A stretch of 64,000 bases of DNA from Acidobacteriota bacterium. GTDB lineage: Bacteria; Acidobacteriota; Thermoanaerobaculia; Multivoradales; Multivoraceae. The notes below the pieces were generated by a model. It had not been told where the DNA came from, made no database searches, and saw only the letters and a program-made list of their open reading frames with translations. The position numbers and the translations under genes were made by a program. The stretch lies in the NCBI GenBank assembly GCA_003388555.1, contig QQVD01000039.1, positions 1 through 64,000 of the forward strand, written 5' to 3'. Position 1 is the first letter of the stretch. The number at the start of each line of letters is the position of its first letter. Below, one piece after another: positions 41,317-62,693 of this stretch.

Positions 41317-41718
41317 TCAGTAGATCTGGCAGAGCACCTCGCCGCCGACCCGACGGGCTCGCGCCTCGGCGTCGGACAGCAGTCCCTGAGGGGTGGAGAC
41401 GATCGCCACGCCGATGCCGTTGAGCACCGGCCGCAGGTCGCTGGCTCCGCGGTAGACGCGACGGCCCGGCTTGCTGACCCGCTCGATGTTGCGGATCACC
41501 GGGGTCCCGTCCTTGGTGTACTTGAGGATGATCTCCAGGCTCTTGCCCGGAGGGTTGTCGTCGTGGACCCGGAAGCCCTTGATGTAGCCCTGCTCCTCGA
41601 GCACGCGGCAGATGGCCAGCTTCTGCTTCGAGGCAGGGACGTCGAGTCGGTCGTGCTTGGCGATGATCGCGTTGCGGATGCGGGTCAGCAGGTCGGCGAT
41701 CGGATCGGTCATGCTCAT
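41317..41718 (-). CDS. rpsH: 30S ribosomal protein uS8
   Basis: 133 residues. DPIADLLTRIRNA, PGRRVYRGASDL and GIAIVST-type core (GVAIVSTPQGLLSDAEAR). In E. coli this protein also represses the spc operon. It directly follows rplE; no rpsN lies in the 37-bp gap. Confidence 0.97.
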   Translation of the reverse strand: MSMTDPIADLLTRIRNAIIAKHDRLDVPASKQKLAICRVLEEQGYIKGFRVHDDNPPGKSLEIILKYTKDGTPVIRNIERVSKPGRRVYRGASDLRPVLNGIGVAIVSTPQGLLSDAEARARRVGGEVLCQIY

Positions 41719-41755
41719 GGAACTGATTCCTGGTTCGGTCTGGTCGGCACTGGGC

Positions 41756-42313
41756 TCAGGCGCGGAACGGCATGCCCAGCTCCTTGAGCAGGAAGAAGGC
41801 CTGCTCGTTGTTGGGAGCGGTGGTGACGATGGTCACGTTCATCCCGCGGGCGCCGTCGATCGCGCCCTGCTCGATCTCGGGGAAGATCAGGTGGTCGCGC
41901 ACGCCGAGCGTGTAGCTGCCGCGACCGTCGAAGGCGGTCTTGGAGACCCCACGGAAGTCGCGCACGCGGGGCAGCGCGACATTGATCATGCGATCGAGGA
42001 AGTGCCACATGTTGGCGCGACGCAGGGTCACGCGGCAGCCGATGGGCATCCCCTCACGCAGCTTGAAGGCGGCGATCGACTTCTTGGCGCGGGTGATCAC
42101 CGGCTGCTGACCACCGATCGCGCGCATCTCCTCGACGGCGTTCTCGAGCAGCTTGATGTTCTTGCTCGCCTCGCCTACACCCATGTTCAGGACGACCTTG
42201 TCGAGGCGCGGGATCGACATGACGTTGTCGATCGAGAACTCCTTCTGGAGCCTCTCGCGCACCGACTCCTCGTACATCTGCTTGAGGCGCGGCACGTATG
42301 CTTCGGACATCAC
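41756..42313 (-). CDS. rplE: 50S ribosomal protein uL5
   Basis: 185 residues. [40 protein letters not shown] and [10 protein letters not shown] are typical; binds 5S rRNA and contacts P-site tRNA. Confidence 0.97.
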   Translation of the reverse strand: MMSEAYVPRLKQMYEESVRERLQKEFSIDNVMSIPRLDKVVLNMGVGEASKNIKLLENAVEEMRAIGGQQPVITRAKKSIAAFKLREGMPIGCRVTLRRANMWHFLDRMINVALPRVRDFRGVSKTAFDGRGSYTLGVRDHLIFPEIEQGAIDGARGMNVTIVTTAPNNEQAFFLLKELGMPFRA

Positions 42314-42324
42314 GGACTCCAGTT

Positions 42325-42648
42325 TCAGCTGATGACGGCGCCGCTCTTCTTGGCGTAGCGGGCGGTCTTGCCGTCGGGAAGTTGCTTGAAGCCGACCCGG
42401 GTGGGCTTGCCGGACTCGGGATCGATCAGCATCAGGTTGGAGAGGTGGATCGGCGCCTCGCGCTCGAGGATGCCGCCCTGGATCTGCTGCTGGGGATTCG
42501 GGCGCGTGTGCTTCTTGATCATGTTCACGCCCTCGACCACGGCGCGGCCCTCCTGGGGGAGGACCTTCATGACCCTGCCCTCGCTGCCGCGATCACGACC
42601 CGAGACGACCAGTACCCGGTCACCCTTCTTGATCTTCTGCTTGCTCAT
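42325..42648 (-). CDS. rplX: 50S ribosomal protein uL24
   Basis: 107 residues. KOW motif at the start ([20 protein letters not shown]), [14 protein letters not shown], and [17 protein letters not shown]. An early assembly protein. Eleven bp before rplE. Confidence 0.97.
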   Translation of the reverse strand: MSKQKIKKGDRVLVVSGRDRGSEGRVMKVLPQEGRAVVEGVNMIKKHTRPNPQQQIQGGILEREAPIHLSNLMLIDPESGKPTRVGFKQLPDGKTARYAKKSGAVIS

Positions 42649-42729
42649 CTGTACTTCCTACTCTTCTCCTGACGGGGCGGACCAGCGATCGGGGGTTGCC
42701 ACCGTCGACGCGGCCACGAGATCGGTGCC

Positions 42730-43098
42730 TCAGAGCACCTCGGGCGCGAGCGAGACGATCTTCATGAAGCGCTTCTCGCGCAGCTCGCGCGCCACCGGAC
42801 CGAAGACGCGGGTGCCGATCGGCTCCTTGTTGTCGTTGATCAGGACCGCCGCGTTGTTGTCGAAGCGGATGTAGCTGCCGTCGCGCCGGCGCCGCTCCTT
42901 GCGGGTGCGCACGATCACCGCCTTGACGACCTGGCCCTTCTTGACGTTGCCGTCCGGGGCCGCCTCCTTGACCGACGCGGTGATGATGTCGCCGAGGGTG
43001 CCGAAGCGCCCAGCCGAACCGCCACGCAGGTGGATGCAGGAGATCCTCTTGGCGCCCGAGTTGTCGGCCACCTCGAGGTTGGTTCCCATCTGGATCAT
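42730..43098 (-). CDS. rplN: 50S ribosomal protein uL14
   Basis: 122 residues. [22 protein letters not shown] and [11 protein letters not shown] are diagnostic; faces the small subunit. Begins 4 bp after rpsQ. Confidence 0.97.
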   Translation of the reverse strand: MIQMGTNLEVADNSGAKRISCIHLRGGSAGRFGTLGDIITASVKEAAPDGNVKKGQVVKAVIVRTRKERRRRDGSYIRFDNNAAVLINDNKEPIGTRVFGPVARELREKRFMKIVSLAPEVL

Positions 43099-43102
43099 GG
43101 CC

Positions 43103-43411
43103 TCAACCCTCGGCTCGCTGGAGCACTTCCTGGACGCGCCAGCGCTTGCGCTTGGACAGCGGGCGGCTGGAGACGAGAGACACGACGTCTCCCTCGCGGC
43201 ACTCGTTGTTCTCGTCGTGGGCGACGAACTTGGAGGACCGCTTCATCATCCGGTGGTAGAGCCGGTGCATGACCGGTTTCTCGACCGAGACGACGACGGT
43301 CTTGTCCATCTTGTCGCTGATGACCGTTCCGACCTTGACCTGGCGGCGACCACGTCCCGCGGTCGCGGCCTCGGTGGCTGAGGAGCCGGTCTCTGTATTC
43401 GCTTCCGTCAT
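43103..43411 (-). CDS. rpsQ: 30S ribosomal protein uS17
   Basis: 102 residues. Core [38 protein letters not shown] and C-REGDVVSL. The start at 43411 gives an acidic/Thr-Ala-rich head of about 25 residues ([15 protein letters not shown]) not found in short uS17. Confidence 0.95.
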   Translation of the reverse strand: MTEANTETGSSATEAATAGRGRRQVKVGTVISDKMDKTVVVSVEKPVMHRLYHRMMKRSSKFVAHDENNECREGDVVSLVSSRPLSKRKRWRVQEVLQRAEG

Positions 43412-43520
43412 AGGTTCTTCTCGCTGCTGGTTCGATGCGTTCGTTCGAAGCCGGTGTGTCGGCATCGGCGTCCGGGCTCGCGGTAGCGCCGGGCGCCGGG
43501 CCACCCGCCGTGGATCGCGG

Positions 43521-43712
43521 TCAGCCCGCCTGACGCTCCCTCAACACGGTCAGCACACGCGCCAGGTCCTTGCGGGCCTCGCGCACCTTCGCGGGGCGCT
43601 CGAGCTGTCCCGTCGAAGCCTGCAGCCGCAGGGTGAAGAGCTGCTCGGCGAGCTCGTTCTCCTTCTCCCGCAGCTCGCTGTCGGTGAGGTTCCTGATTTC
43701 GCTTGCTTTCAT
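43521..43712 (-). CDS. rpmC: 50S ribosomal protein uL29
   Basis: 63 residues. [26 protein letters not shown], two-helix hairpin near the exit tunnel. ATG 43712 preferred over an in-frame TTG three codons earlier because the GGAG ribosome site is better spaced. Confidence 0.95.
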   Translation of the reverse strand: MKASEIRNLTDSELREKENELAEQLFTLRLQASTGQLERPAKVREARKDLARVLTVLRERQAG

Positions 43713-43740
43713 CTCAGACAATCTCCAGATCCGGTGCGGA

Positions 43741-44163
<423 letters not shown>

Positions 44164-44203
44164 GACATCTACCTCTCAACTCTCGCGCGCACGCGTCAGG
44201 GCC

Positions 44204-44854
44204 TCAGGCCGTGGCCCGATGACCGCGCTCTCTCGACAGATCGCCCTTGTAGACCCAGACCTTGATACCGATCACGCCGTAGCCGGTCTGGGCCTCGGCG
44301 AATCCGTAGTCGATGTCTGCTTTGAGCGTGTGCAGGGGCAGGCGGCCGTCCTGATACCACTCGGTACGAGCGATCTCGGCGCCACCCAGCCGACCGGAAA
44401 CCATGATCTTGACACCCTTGGCGCCGAAACGGAAGGCCGACTCCATGGCTTTCTTCATCGCCCGGCGGAAGGCGACGCGGCGCAGCAGCTGACCGGCGAT
44501 CGACTCGGCGACCAGCTGGGCCTCGAGCTCGGGACGCTGGATCTCCTGGATGTTGATGTGCACGTCCCGGCCGACCTGGCGGCTCAGGTCGTCGCGCAGC
44601 TTGTCCACCTCGGCGCCCTTGCGGCCGATGATGATGCCGGGACGCGAGGTGTAGATGGTCACCCGCATCCGGTCGGCGGCGCGCTCGATGTCGATCTGGC
44701 TGACCCCGGCGTGCGCCAGGCGGTTCTTGAGGTGCTGGCGCAGCTTGATGTCGTCCTTGAGGACCTTCGAGTAGTCCTTGCCGGCGTACCAGCGCGAATG
44801 CCAGCCCTTGTTGTAGACCAGCCGGAACCCGTAGGGGTGTGTCTTCTGACCCAT
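44204..44854 (-). CDS. rpsC: 30S ribosomal protein uS3
   Basis: 216 residues. [20 protein letters not shown]-domain [15 protein letters not shown], and the C-terminal domain with [19 protein letters not shown]. Part of the mRNA entry channel. Confidence 0.97.
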   Translation of the reverse strand: MGQKTHPYGFRLVYNKGWHSRWYAGKDYSKVLKDDIKLRQHLKNRLAHAGVSQIDIERAADRMRVTIYTSRPGIIIGRKGAEVDKLRDDLSRQVGRDVHINIQEIQRPELEAQLVAESIAGQLLRRVAFRRAMKKAMESAFRFGAKGVKIMVSGRLGGAEIARTEWYQDGRLPLHTLKADIDYGFAEAQTGYGVIGIKVWVYKGDLSRERGHRATA

Positions 44855-44871
44855 CGTGACTCTCCTGAGAC

Positions 44872-45237
44872 CTACTCTGCGGCGGCTTCGGCCGCGGACT
44901 CCCGGCGGGAGTCCAGCTTGATGGTGATGTGGCTCTGCCGCTTGAGGATCCGGTACGCCCGTCCCTGTGCGCGCGGGCGGATCCGCTTGATCGTCGGCCC
45001 CGGATCGACGTAGATCTCCTTCACGTAGAGGGCATCGACGTCGACCATCTCGTCGCGGTTCTCGGCGTTGGCGATCGCCGAACGGAGGAGCTTCTCCATC
45101 GGCCGGGCAGCGTGCTTCTTGGTGACCTGCAGCAGGTTGGCCGCCTCCTGGACGTCCTTGCCGCGGATCATGTCCGCCACCAGGCGCACCTTCTGGGGCG
45201 AAGCCTGCAGATAGCGGAGTCGGGCTGTGGATACCAT
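44872..45237 (-). CDS. rplV: 50S ribosomal protein uL22
   Basis: 121 residues. [36 protein letters not shown] and [16 protein letters not shown] (tunnel-wall hairpin). GTATCC-ATG start at 45237; the frame extends 16 codons upstream into the rpsS end. Confidence 0.96.
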   Translation of the reverse strand: MVSTARLRYLQASPQKVRLVADMIRGKDVQEAANLLQVTKKHAARPMEKLLRSAIANAENRDEMVDVDALYVKEIYVDPGPTIKRIRPRAQGRAYRILKRQSHITIKLDSRRESAAEAAAE

Positions 45238-45253
45238 CTTCGTACCTCCGCGC

Positions 45254-45538
45254 TCAGCGCGCCGCGCCGCGCTTCTCGCGGCCACCGGAGTGGCTGCGGA
45301 AGGTGCGCGTCTGGGCGAACTCGCCGAGCTTGTGACCGACCATGTTCTCGCTGACGAACACCGGGATGAACTTCTGCCCGTTGTGCACCGCGATGGTCTG
45401 ACCGACCATCTCGGGGATGATCGTCGAACGCCTGGACCAGGTGCGGATGACGCGGTTGTCGCCGGCGTCGCTCTGCTTCATCACCCGGTCGTAGAGGTGA
45501 TGGTCGATGAAGAAACCCTTCCTGAGTGAGCGTGCCAT
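45254..45538 (-). CDS. rpsS: 30S ribosomal protein uS19
   Basis: 94 residues. [60 protein letters not shown]. Three bp after rplB. Confidence 0.97.
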   Translation of the reverse strand: MARSLRKGFFIDHHLYDRVMKQSDAGDNRVIRTWSRRSTIIPEMVGQTIAVHNGQKFIPVFVSENMVGHKLGEFAQTRTFRSHSGGREKRGAAR

Positions 45539-45541
45539 CGC

Positions 45542-46372
45542 CTACTTCCTCTTCCGTCTGCTGCGAACGATCATGTTGGAGGTGCGCTTGTTGCGGCGGG
45601 TCTTGTAGCCCTTGGTCGGCTTGCCCCAGGGCGTGGTGGGATGGCGACCTCCGCTCGAGCGGCCTTCGCCGCCGCCCATCGGATGGTCGACCGGGTTCAT
45701 GGTGACGCCGCGGTTGTGGGGACGGCGGCCGAGCCAGCGCTTGCGACCCGCCTTGCCGAGCGAGAGGTTGCTGTGCTCGCTGTTGCCCACTGCACCGACC
45801 GTGGCGTAGCAGTCGAGGTGGACCTTGCGCACCTCACCGGAGGGCAGGCGCACCTGGGCGTAGGCGCCTTCCTTGGCCATCAGCTGCGCTGCGGCGCCGG
45901 CCGAGCGGACCATCTGTCCACCCTTGCCGATCGTCAGCTCGATGTTGTGGATCAGCGTGCCGAGAGGGATGCGGCGCAGCGGCAGGGCATTGCCGACATT
46001 CACCTCGACGTCCTGCCCGGCACGCACCTGGTCCCCGACCTGCAGTCCCTGGGGACAGAGGATGTAGCGCTTCTCGCCGTCGGCGTAGTGCAGCAGCGCG
46101 ATGCGGGCGGTGCGGTTCGGGTCGTACTCGACGGTGGCGACCTTCGCCGGCACGTCGAGCTTGTCGCGGCGGAAGTCGATGTGACGGTAGCGCCGCTTGT
46201 GGCCACCGCCACGGAACCAGACCGTCTGCTCGCCCTGGTTGTTGCGCCCGCCGATCCGCTTCTTGCCCGAGGTGAGCGGCTTGTGCGGCCGCTTCGCGGT
46301 GATCTCCTCGAACGTGGAGTATTCCTGGTTGCGGCTCGCCGGGTTGGTCGGCTTGCGTCGTTTGATCGCCAT
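45542..46372 (-). CDS. rplB: 50S ribosomal protein uL2
   Basis: 276 residues. [22 protein letters not shown], the SH3-like core, and the C-terminal [20 protein letters not shown] with the His near the peptidyl-transferase centre. ATG 46372 gives the family MAIKRRKPT start; a much longer open frame upstream is rplW/rplD in another frame. Confidence 0.97.
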   Translation of the reverse strand: MAIKRRKPTNPASRNQEYSTFEEITAKRPHKPLTSGKKRIGGRNNQGEQTVWFRGGGHKRRYRHIDFRRDKLDVPAKVATVEYDPNRTARIALLHYADGEKRYILCPQGLQVGDQVRAGQDVEVNVGNALPLRRIPLGTLIHNIELTIGKGGQMVRSAGAAAQLMAKEGAYAQVRLPSGEVRKVHLDCYATVGAVGNSEHSNLSLGKAGRKRWLGRRPHNRGVTMNPVDHPMGGGEGRSSGGRHPTTPWGKPTKGYKTRRNKRTSNMIVRSRRKRK

Positions 46373-46404
46373 GGTCTCTTCCTTGCTTGGGATCCGGCGG
46401 CGCC

Positions 46405-46698
46405 TCAGGCGCCCTCGAAGAACTCGATGTTGCCTTCGGCGAGGCGCACGTAGGCCTTCTTCCAGTCCGGCCTGCGGCCGACGAAGCGTCCCTGGCGACG
46501 GACCTTGCCGTGCACCCGGGCCACCCTCACGTCGGCGACCTTCACGTTGTCCTTCTTGAACTGCTCCTCGACAGCGCGCTTGATCTCGATCTTGTTGGCG
46601 CGCGCGTCGACCCGGAAAGCGACGATGTTCTGCAGCTCTCGCTGCACCGTCGACTTCTCGGTGATCAGCGGTCGGATGATGACGTCCTGAATTCGCAT
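46405..46698 (-). CDS. rplW: 50S ribosomal protein uL23
   Basis: 97 residues. [33 protein letters not shown] and VNT-equivalent [14 protein letters not shown]. Exit-tunnel docking site for trigger factor and SRP. Confidence 0.97.
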   Translation of the reverse strand: MRIQDVIIRPLITEKSTVQRELQNIVAFRVDARANKIEIKRAVEEQFKKDNVKVADVRVARVHGKVRRQGRFVGRRPDWKKAYVRLAEGNIEFFEGA

Positions 46699-46740
46699 GA
46701 CTGCCTCTTCTTCCTGCGACTGGCTCTACTTCTGCTGCTG

Positions 46741-47364
46741 CTACTTGCTGAGCACTTCGACGAGCCGGTCGAGGGCCGCCTTGCTGAACACCAGGTGCTC
46801 GCGGTCCACCACGTCGTAGACGTTGACCCCGAGAGCGTCCACCGCCTTGAGCGTCGGGTTGTTGCGCGAGGCGAGACCGAGGTTCTCGTTGTTCCAGTCG
46901 TCGACCAGCAGCGCCTTGCCCTCGATGCCCAGGCCGCGCAGCGACTCGGCGAGCTGCTTGGTCTTCGGGCTGTCGAGCTCGAAGGAATCCAGCACCGTGA
47001 TCTGCTCGTCGCTCAGCTTGCGGGAGAGCGCGGAGCGCAGGGCGTTGCGCTTCTCGCGGGGGCTGACGCCGAGCTCGTAGCTGCGCGGCTGCGGCCCGTG
47101 CACGGTGCCGCCCGAGCGCCAGAGCGGCGAACGGATCGAGCCGGCGCGGGCGCGGCCGGTGCCCTTCTGCCGCCACGGCTTCTTGCCGCCGCCGCGGACC
47201 TCGCCCCGACCCTTGGTCTTGTGGGTGCCGGCGCGCGCCGCGGCGCGGACGGCGACCACCACCTGATGGATCAGGTGCTCCTTGTAAGGATAGGCGAACA
47301 CCGCGTCGGGCACGTCGCACTCGCCGACCGACTGGTTGCTGAGGTTCTTGACCGCGAGTTTCAT
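46741..47364 (-). CDS. rplD: 50S ribosomal protein uL4
   Basis: 207 residues. Tunnel loop with [35 protein letters not shown], then the alpha/beta domain. In E. coli uL4 also represses the S10 operon. Start at 47364 (MKLAVKNL) by family. Confidence 0.97.
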   Translation of the reverse strand: MKLAVKNLSNQSVGECDVPDAVFAYPYKEHLIHQVVVAVRAAARAGTHKTKGRGEVRGGGKKPWRQKGTGRARAGSIRSPLWRSGGTVHGPQPRSYELGVSPREKRNALRSALSRKLSDEQITVLDSFELDSPKTKQLAESLRGLGIEGKALLVDDWNNENLGLASRNNPTLKAVDALGVNVYDVVDREHLVFSKAALDRLVEVLSK

Positions 47365-47422
47365 CTCAATATCTCCGAGGACTGGGCAGCGCGCCACCGC
47401 CGTGCGGATCGCGCCAGCCGCT

Positions 47423-48103
47423 TCATCCCTGCTGCGACTTCTTGCCCTTCTTGGCCGGACGGATCGCGACGTAGCTGTTGCGGGCGCCGGGGATGGCGCC
47501 CTTCACGAAGAGGAGGTTCTCCTCGGCATCGACGCGCACCACCCGGAGGTTCTTCGAGGTCACGCGGCGGTTGCCGTCCTGACCCGGAGCCCGCATGCCG
47601 GGGAAGACGCGGGACGGATCCGCGGACTGACCGATCGATCCCGGCGCCCGGTGGAACATCGAGCCGTGGCTGGCGCGGCCGCCGCCGAATCCGTGACGCT
47701 TGATGACGCCCTGGAAGCCCTTGCCCTTCGAGGTGCCGATGACGTCGACCAGATCGTCGGCCGAGAAGATCGAGACGTCGATGGTGTCGCCAGCGGCGCT
47801 CTCGAAGTCGGCGCCGACGCGGAACTCCGCCAGCCGGCGGGTGGGCTCGACGCCGGCCTTGGCGAAGTGGCCGCGGCGCGCCTGGTTCACCTTACGCGGC
47901 GCCTTGGGCTCGAACTCGCCCGGCTCGACGCCGTAGCGGCCCTCCACCAGACCGACCTGCACCGCTTCGTAGCCGTCGGTGTCGGTGGTCTTGCGCTGCA
48001 CCACCACGCACGGACCGGCGCGCAGCACGGTGACCGGGATGGCCGCTCCGTCCTCGCCGTAGATCTGGGTCATCCCGATCTTCTTTCCGAGAATGCCTGA
48101 CAT
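47423..48103 (-). CDS. rplC: 50S ribosomal protein uL3
   Basis: 226 residues. [17 protein letters not shown] start, and [32 protein letters not shown], including the Gln methylated by PrmB in enterics. Early assembly protein. Confidence 0.97.
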   Translation of the reverse strand: MSGILGKKIGMTQIYGEDGAAIPVTVLRAGPCVVVQRKTTDTDGYEAVQVGLVEGRYGVEPGEFEPKAPRKVNQARRGHFAKAGVEPTRRLAEFRVGADFESAAGDTIDVSIFSADDLVDVIGTSKGKGFQGVIKRHGFGGGRASHGSMFHRAPGSIGQSADPSRVFPGMRAPGQDGNRRVTSKNLRVVRVDAEENLLFVKGAIPGARNSYVAIRPAKKGKKSQQG

Positions 48104-48147
48104 GACTTCTTCTCCGTGACTCTCTGTCGCCGTCTGGGGACCTACGC

Positions 48148-48471
<324 letters not shown>

Positions 48472-48548
48472 CTGGTCCTGACTCCGCGCTGGCTAGGGGT
48501 CTTTCTCACGCTCTCGCTGGGATCGCGTCGGCCGCGCCCGCCGCTCGA

Positions 48549-49742
<1,194 letters not shown>

Positions 49743-49833
49743 CGCTCTTCACTCCTACGCCCGATGACTCGCCGGGCGTCTGCTGGGTTCTCGGTTCGGC
49801 TGATTTCCCGCTTCCGGATCGATCGCCGGCGCG

Positions 49834-51909
49834 TCAGCTGGCGGCCTTGGCGACGATCTCGTCGGCCACGTTCTTCGGAGCCTGGTCGTACGAATCGAAC
49901 TGCATCGAGTAGTTGGCGCGCCCCTGCGTCGCGGAACGCAGGTCGGTGGCGTACCCGAACATCTCGGATAGCGGCACCTTGGCGTTGATCACCTGGGCAC
50001 CGGCACGGGCCTCCATGCCCTGGACCTTGCCGCGACGGGAGTTCAGATCGCCCATCACGTCGCCCATGTAGTCCTCGGGCGTCACCACCTCGACCGCCAT
50101 GATCGGCTCGAGCAGAGAGACCTGGGCGCGCTTGGCGGCGTCCTGCCAGGCCATCGAGCCGGCGATCTTGAAGGCGACTTCGGAAGAGTCGACCTCGTGG
50201 AAGCTGCCGTCGTAGAGGTCGACCTCGACGCCGGTCACCGGATAGCCGGCCAGCGGCCCCGACTCGAACGCCTCGGAGATGCCCTGCTCGACCGGCTTGA
50301 TGAACTCCCGCGGGATGACGCCACCGGTGATCTTGTTGTTGAAGATGAACGGCTCACCGTTGGGCGTCGGACGGACGCGGATCCTGCAGTGACCGAACTG
50401 ACCGCGGCCGCCTGACTGGCGCACGAAGCGACCTTCGCCCTCGGCTTCGCGGAGGATGGTCTCCTTGTAGGCGACCTGGGGGCGACCGATCGTCGCGCCG
50501 ACGTTGAACTCGCGCACCAGACGGTCGGTGATGATGTCGAGGTGCAGCTCGCCCATACCGGCGATGATCGTCTGGTTGGTGTCGGGATCGGTGTTGACGC
50601 GGAAGGTGGGGTCCTCCTTCATCAACTTGGCCAGCGCCACCGACAGCTTCTCCTGGTCGCTCTTTGTCTTGGGCTCGATCGAGACCCGGATCACCGGCTC
50701 GGGGAAGCTGATCGACTCGAGCACGATGGCGTGGTTCGGATCGCAGATCGTGTCGCCGGTGGTGACGTTCTTGAGACCGACCGCGGCACAGATGTCGCCG
50801 GAACGGATCTGCTCGATCTCCTCACGCTTGTTGGCGTGCATCTTGAGCAGGCGCCCGACGCGCTCCTTCTTCTGGGTGGTCGCGTTGAGCACCCCGGAAC
50901 CGGCCTCGAGCACGCCCGAGTAGACGCGCAGGAAGGCGAGCTGGCCGACGAACGGGTCGGTCATGATCTTGAAGATCAGGGCGGAGAAGGGAGCGTCGTC
51001 GTCGGAGGGGCGCGTCTCCTTCGTCTCGCCGTCGACGATGCCCTCGATCGGCGGCACGTCGAGCGGAGACGGCAGGTAGTCGATGACCGCGTCGAGCATC
51101 GGCTGCACGCCCTTGTTCTTGAACGCCGAACCGCACAGCACCGGCTGCAGCTTGTTCTGGCAGGTCGCCTTGCGCAGCGCGCCCTTGATCTCCTCGACAG
51201 TCAGGCCCTCACCACCGAGATACTTCTCGAGCAGCTCGTCGTCGGTCTCGGCGACCGCCTCCACCAGCTTCTCGTGCAGCTCGTCGACCTTGTCGGCGTA
51301 CTCGGCCGGCACGTCGGTGACCTCGAACGAAGCGCCGAGGGACTCGTCGTCCCAGCGCACGCCCTTCTTCTCGACCACGTCGAGGATGCCGAGCAGCTGG
51401 TCCTCGACTCCCCACGGGTACTGGATGACCACCGGACTGGCCCGCAGCCTGGTGCGCATCATGTCGACACAACGGTCGAAGTCGGCGCCGACGCGATCCA
51501 TCTTGTTGACGAACGCCATGCGCGGCACGCGGTACTTGTCCGCCTGGCGCCAGACCGTCTCCGACTGCGGCTCGACCCCGGCGACGGCGTCGAACACCGC
51601 GATGGCTCCGTCGAGCACCCGCAGGGAGCGCTCGACCTCGGCGGTGAAATCGACGTGGCCGGGCGTGTCGATGATGTTGACCCGGTGCTCTTTCCAGAAG
51701 CAGGTCGTGGCGGCGGACGTGATGGTGATGCCGCGCTCCTGCTCCTGCACCATCCAGTCCATCGTCGCGGCGCCGTCGTGCACCTCGCCGATCTTGTAGT
51801 TGACGCCCGTGTAGAAGAGCACGCGCTCCGTGGTGGTCGTCTTCCCGGCATCGATGTGGGCCATGATGCCGATGTTGCGGGTCTTCTCGAGAGGTACTTT
51901 TCTAGCCAT
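49834..51909 (-). CDS. fusA: Elongation factor G
   Basis: 691 residues, canonical translocase. [32 protein letters not shown] with the catalytic His kept, VNKMDR, and [10 protein letters not shown] in domain IV. This contrasts with the paralogue at 31254-33332. ATG 51909. Confidence 0.98.
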   Translation of the reverse strand: MARKVPLEKTRNIGIMAHIDAGKTTTTERVLFYTGVNYKIGEVHDGAATMDWMVQEQERGITITSAATTCFWKEHRVNIIDTPGHVDFTAEVERSLRVLDGAIAVFDAVAGVEPQSETVWRQADKYRVPRMAFVNKMDRVGADFDRCVDMMRTRLRASPVVIQYPWGVEDQLLGILDVVEKKGVRWDDESLGASFEVTDVPAEYADKVDELHEKLVEAVAETDDELLEKYLGGEGLTVEEIKGALRKATCQNKLQPVLCGSAFKNKGVQPMLDAVIDYLPSPLDVPPIEGIVDGETKETRPSDDDAPFSALIFKIMTDPFVGQLAFLRVYSGVLEAGSGVLNATTQKKERVGRLLKMHANKREEIEQIRSGDICAAVGLKNVTTGDTICDPNHAIVLESISFPEPVIRVSIEPKTKSDQEKLSVALAKLMKEDPTFRVNTDPDTNQTIIAGMGELHLDIITDRLVREFNVGATIGRPQVAYKETILREAEGEGRFVRQSGGRGQFGHCRIRVRPTPNGEPFIFNNKITGGVIPREFIKPVEQGISEAFESGPLAGYPVTGVEVDLYDGSFHEVDSSEVAFKIAGSMAWQDAAKRAQVSLLEPIMAVEVVTPEDYMGDVMGDLNSRRGKVQGMEARAGAQVINAKVPLSEMFGYATDLRSATQGRANYSMQFDSYDQAPKNVADEIVAKAAS

Positions 51910-52020
51910 GACGGGTCGGGGAGTTGTGCGCGCCGCTGCGGTGCGCCATCGGTGGTCTGAGTCGGGTTCTCGGGAGCTGTGCCGGGGAGGGATACGCCGC
52001 CGGGCGGCAGCGCGTCGGCC

Positions 52021-52491
52021 TCACCAGCGGTAGTGCGCGAAGGCCCGGTTGGCGTCGGCCATCCGGTGGGTGTCTTCCTTCTTCTTGATCGCCGTGCCGC
52101 GATTCTCGGCGGCGTCCATCAGCTCGCCAGCGATGCGCTGGCGCATGGTCTTCTCGCCTCGGGCGGCGGCCGCCGCGATGATCCAACGCATCGACAGCGC
52201 CAGCTTGCGCGAGGGGCGGACTTCCACCGGCACCTGGTAGGTCGAACCGCCGACACGGCGCGACTTCACCTCGACGCCTGGCTTGACGTTGTCGATGGCG
52301 CGCTTGAAGACCTTGATCGGGTCGTCCTCGGTGCGCTCGCGGATCATCTCGAGTGCGTCGTAGAGGATCCGCTCGGCGGTGCTCTTCTTGCCGTCCCGCA
52401 TCACCACGTTGACGAACTTGGTGAGCAACTGCGACTGGTAGACGGGATCGGGCAGGATCTCGCGCTTGGGAACTTCTCTGCGTCTCGGCAT
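52021..52491 (-). CDS. rpsG: 30S ribosomal protein uS7
   Basis: 156 residues. [62 protein letters not shown] end. In E. coli it represses the str operon. Confidence 0.97.
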   Translation of the reverse strand: MPRRREVPKREILPDPVYQSQLLTKFVNVVMRDGKKSTAERILYDALEMIRERTEDDPIKVFKRAIDNVKPGVEVKSRRVGGSTYQVPVEVRPSRKLALSMRWIIAAAAARGEKTMRQRIAGELMDAAENRGTAIKKKEDTHRMADANRAFAHYRW

Positions 52492-52602
52492 GGTCTTCGC
52501 CCTATTGCAGTTCGAACGGGAACGGGTTGGTGGAAGTCAAAGATCGGTGACGGGTCGGCTCCCACCCGCCGGGGCTTCCCGCCGCGCGGCGGGTCGGTCA
52601 GC

Positions 52603-52977
52603 TCAGCCCTTCGGGCGCTTGGCGCCGTACTTCGAACGGCCGCGGCGCCTCGCCTCGACGCCGACCGCATCGAGGGTGCCGCGGATCACGTGGTAACGCA
52701 CGCCGGGCAGATCCTTCACGCGGCCACCGCGGATGAGCACGATCGAGTGCTCCTGCAGGTTGTGACCGACCCCGGGGATGTAGGTGGTGACCTCGATGCC
52801 GTTGGTCAAGCGAACGCGGGCGACCTTGCGCAGGGCGGAGTTCGGCTTCTTCGGCGTCTGGGTGTAGACGCGCACACACACCCCGCGCTTCTGCGGCGAG
52901 CCCTGCAGAGCCGGGCTCTTGGTCTTGGTGACCTGGCGCTCGCGGCCCTTGCGGACCAGTTGGCGGATCGTCGGCAT
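52603..52977 (-). CDS. rpsL: 30S ribosomal protein uS12
   Basis: 124 residues. [32 protein letters not shown] and [26 protein letters not shown]; both Lys regions linked to streptomycin sensitivity are wild type, as is the PNSA loop. ATG 52977 by family. First gene after a 709-bp gap. Confidence 0.97.
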   Translation of the reverse strand: MPTIRQLVRKGRERQVTKTKSPALQGSPQKRGVCVRVYTQTPKKPNSALRKVARVRLTNGIEVTTYIPGVGHNLQEHSIVLIRGGRVKDLPGVRYHVIRGTLDAVGVEARRRGRSKYGAKRPKG

Positions 52978-53686
52978 GATCGAGATCTCCGTCGCGTTTC
53001 GGCGGCGAGGCACTCTGCCCCGCACAAGGATTCCGCCCGCGGGACACGAGGCCCCGGCAGGGCTGCGAAGTCGTAGAGGTTGGGCCCGGCGCCGCGTGTA
53101 CGAGCGGCGGAGGAACGGCGCGCTGCCCGATCCGCCAGTCGTACCTGGCCCGAGGATCCCGCAGCGGTATCGTGGATGAGGGCGCTGAGTTCGGCCAGAA
53201 CTCGCCTGCCCGCTGAGGCAGCGCTCGGGAAACCCGGTTTCCGCGCGCGAAGGATGAAATTAGCAGAGCCTGGCGCCGCCGGTCAACACCCGCGGCGGCG
53301 AAATCGGCGCCCGCCTGGGCCTCGCGCGCTGCCCTCGGCCGACCGCCACGGCGCCGGCTCACAGGACCGTTCGCGCGGCGCCTGGACAAGCCGTTGAGGA
53401 GAGGGAGTTTACGGTTCCGAGTCGCGCCGGGCCGAGCGACGGTGACCGTGGGTCTCGCTTGTCTGCCCGGAGCTCGACCGCAGATCTCGTGCACGGCGTG
53501 CCGCAGCCTGAACTCCCGACCGGCTCTCGGCTCAGCCGCGAAAGGGCCCAGGGTCGCTACGCTGCGGCCTCACGCCGCGGTGCGAGGGCCGAGCGCCGAC
53601 GGGCACCAGACGGCAAGACGCCGACCACGACACGGGAAGATCCCGGTTCGTGATCGGCGCCTGCGACGCCCGGCAGGTGCCGGCGC
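52978..53686. other. Intergenic region between rpoC and rpsL
   Basis: 709 bp without a supported gene; the open frames here carry no family features. A small perfect hairpin CCGGCA-cc-TGCCGG (plus-strand positions 53670-53683) lies just after the rpoC stop but has no T-run. A good promoter for rpsL is present near 53257-53286, leaving a leader of roughly 270 bases that could hold a control element; I could not define one. Confidence 0.5.
53257..53286 (-). promoter_or_regulatory. Candidate promoter of the str operon (rpsL)
   Basis: On the minus strand TTGACC (53286-53281), an 18-base spacer and TAATTT (53262-53257) form a reasonable sigma-70-type promoter in one of the few AT-rich spots of the gap. 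The predicted leader to the rpsL ATG is about 270 bases. Confidence 0.45.
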
Positions 53687-57871
<4,185 letters not shown>

Positions 57872-57998
57872 GCTTGCCTCCTTGATCACTGCCGCCCATG
57901 GGGGAGAGCGGCCTGATGGCCCTCTGGGGGCCCGGCGGGATCTAGGTCGAGTCGGTGTCGGCGGTGGGGGATTCTCGGATCGGGTCGCGTCGGGTTCT

Positions 57999-58050
57999 CG
58001 GCGGCAGAGCCGCCGTTGCGGTCGTCGGCGGGGCACCTCGGCGCCCCGCC
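57999..58050 (-). promoter_or_regulatory. Two hairpins between rpoB and rpoC
   Basis: Perfect stems CGGCGGC/GCCGCCG with loop of three (57999-58015) and GGCGGGGC/GCCCCGCC with loop of eight (58027-58050). The second begins just past the rpoB stop. No T-run follows either, so full termination is unlikely; processing or partial attenuation between the two large subunits is possible. Confidence 0.4.
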
Positions 58051-58058
58051 CCGATAGG

Positions 58059-62318
<4,260 letters not shown>

Positions 62319-62563
62319 GATGCTGGATCCCTGGATTGGGTTCTGCCTGGGGCGGAAACCCCGGCGAACGGAGGGGACGCGATCGCGGGCCGCTCGCCGG
62401 CGAGCGGCGGCAGCAGGGCGTTCCGAGCCGTCAGGCGCACGAACTCCTCACTCTGCACCTGGGCGAGCCCGGGCAGAGGAGGAGTGATTCGGACGCCGGT
62501 CGCACTCGGTTGCGCGCCTCGATGATGGTCGGTCCTCGGAATCACGCGGAGACGACGGGCCTA

Positions 62564-62657
62564 CCGACCCTTCGGTCGGGGCAGCGAAGCGATCCCGCGT
62601 GGGAGAGAGTATCAGAAGTCGACGAAGCGACCCGGCGCCACAGCGGCGCCGGGGTCG
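62564..62657 (-). promoter_or_regulatory. Putative rplL-rpoB attenuator hairpins
   Basis: The 375-bp gap between rplL and rpoB holds a long GC-rich hairpin at 62628-62657 (arms CGACCCGGCGCC and GGCGCCGGGGTCG with one bulged G) and a smaller one at 62564-62579 (CCGACC/GGTCGG, loop of four). No good T-run follows, so partial termination or RNase processing that sets the rplJL:rpoBC ratio is the likely role, as in the E. coli rplL-rpoB spacer. Nothing else is seen in the gap. Confidence 0.45.
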
Positions 62658-62693
62658 GTGCAAGGCCAGAAGTACTGTCGGGGCGAGACGCCA

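Noticed and set aside
41719-41755. Hidden small rpsN gene between rplE and rpsH
   Set aside because: Only 37 bases are available; uS14 needs at least 61 codons, and no CxxC zinc pattern is present in any frame.
52978-53686. Small genes in the rpoC-rpsL gap (several 60-140-codon frames)
   Set aside because: No ribosome site plus family motif combination; composition is typical of random GC-rich frames.
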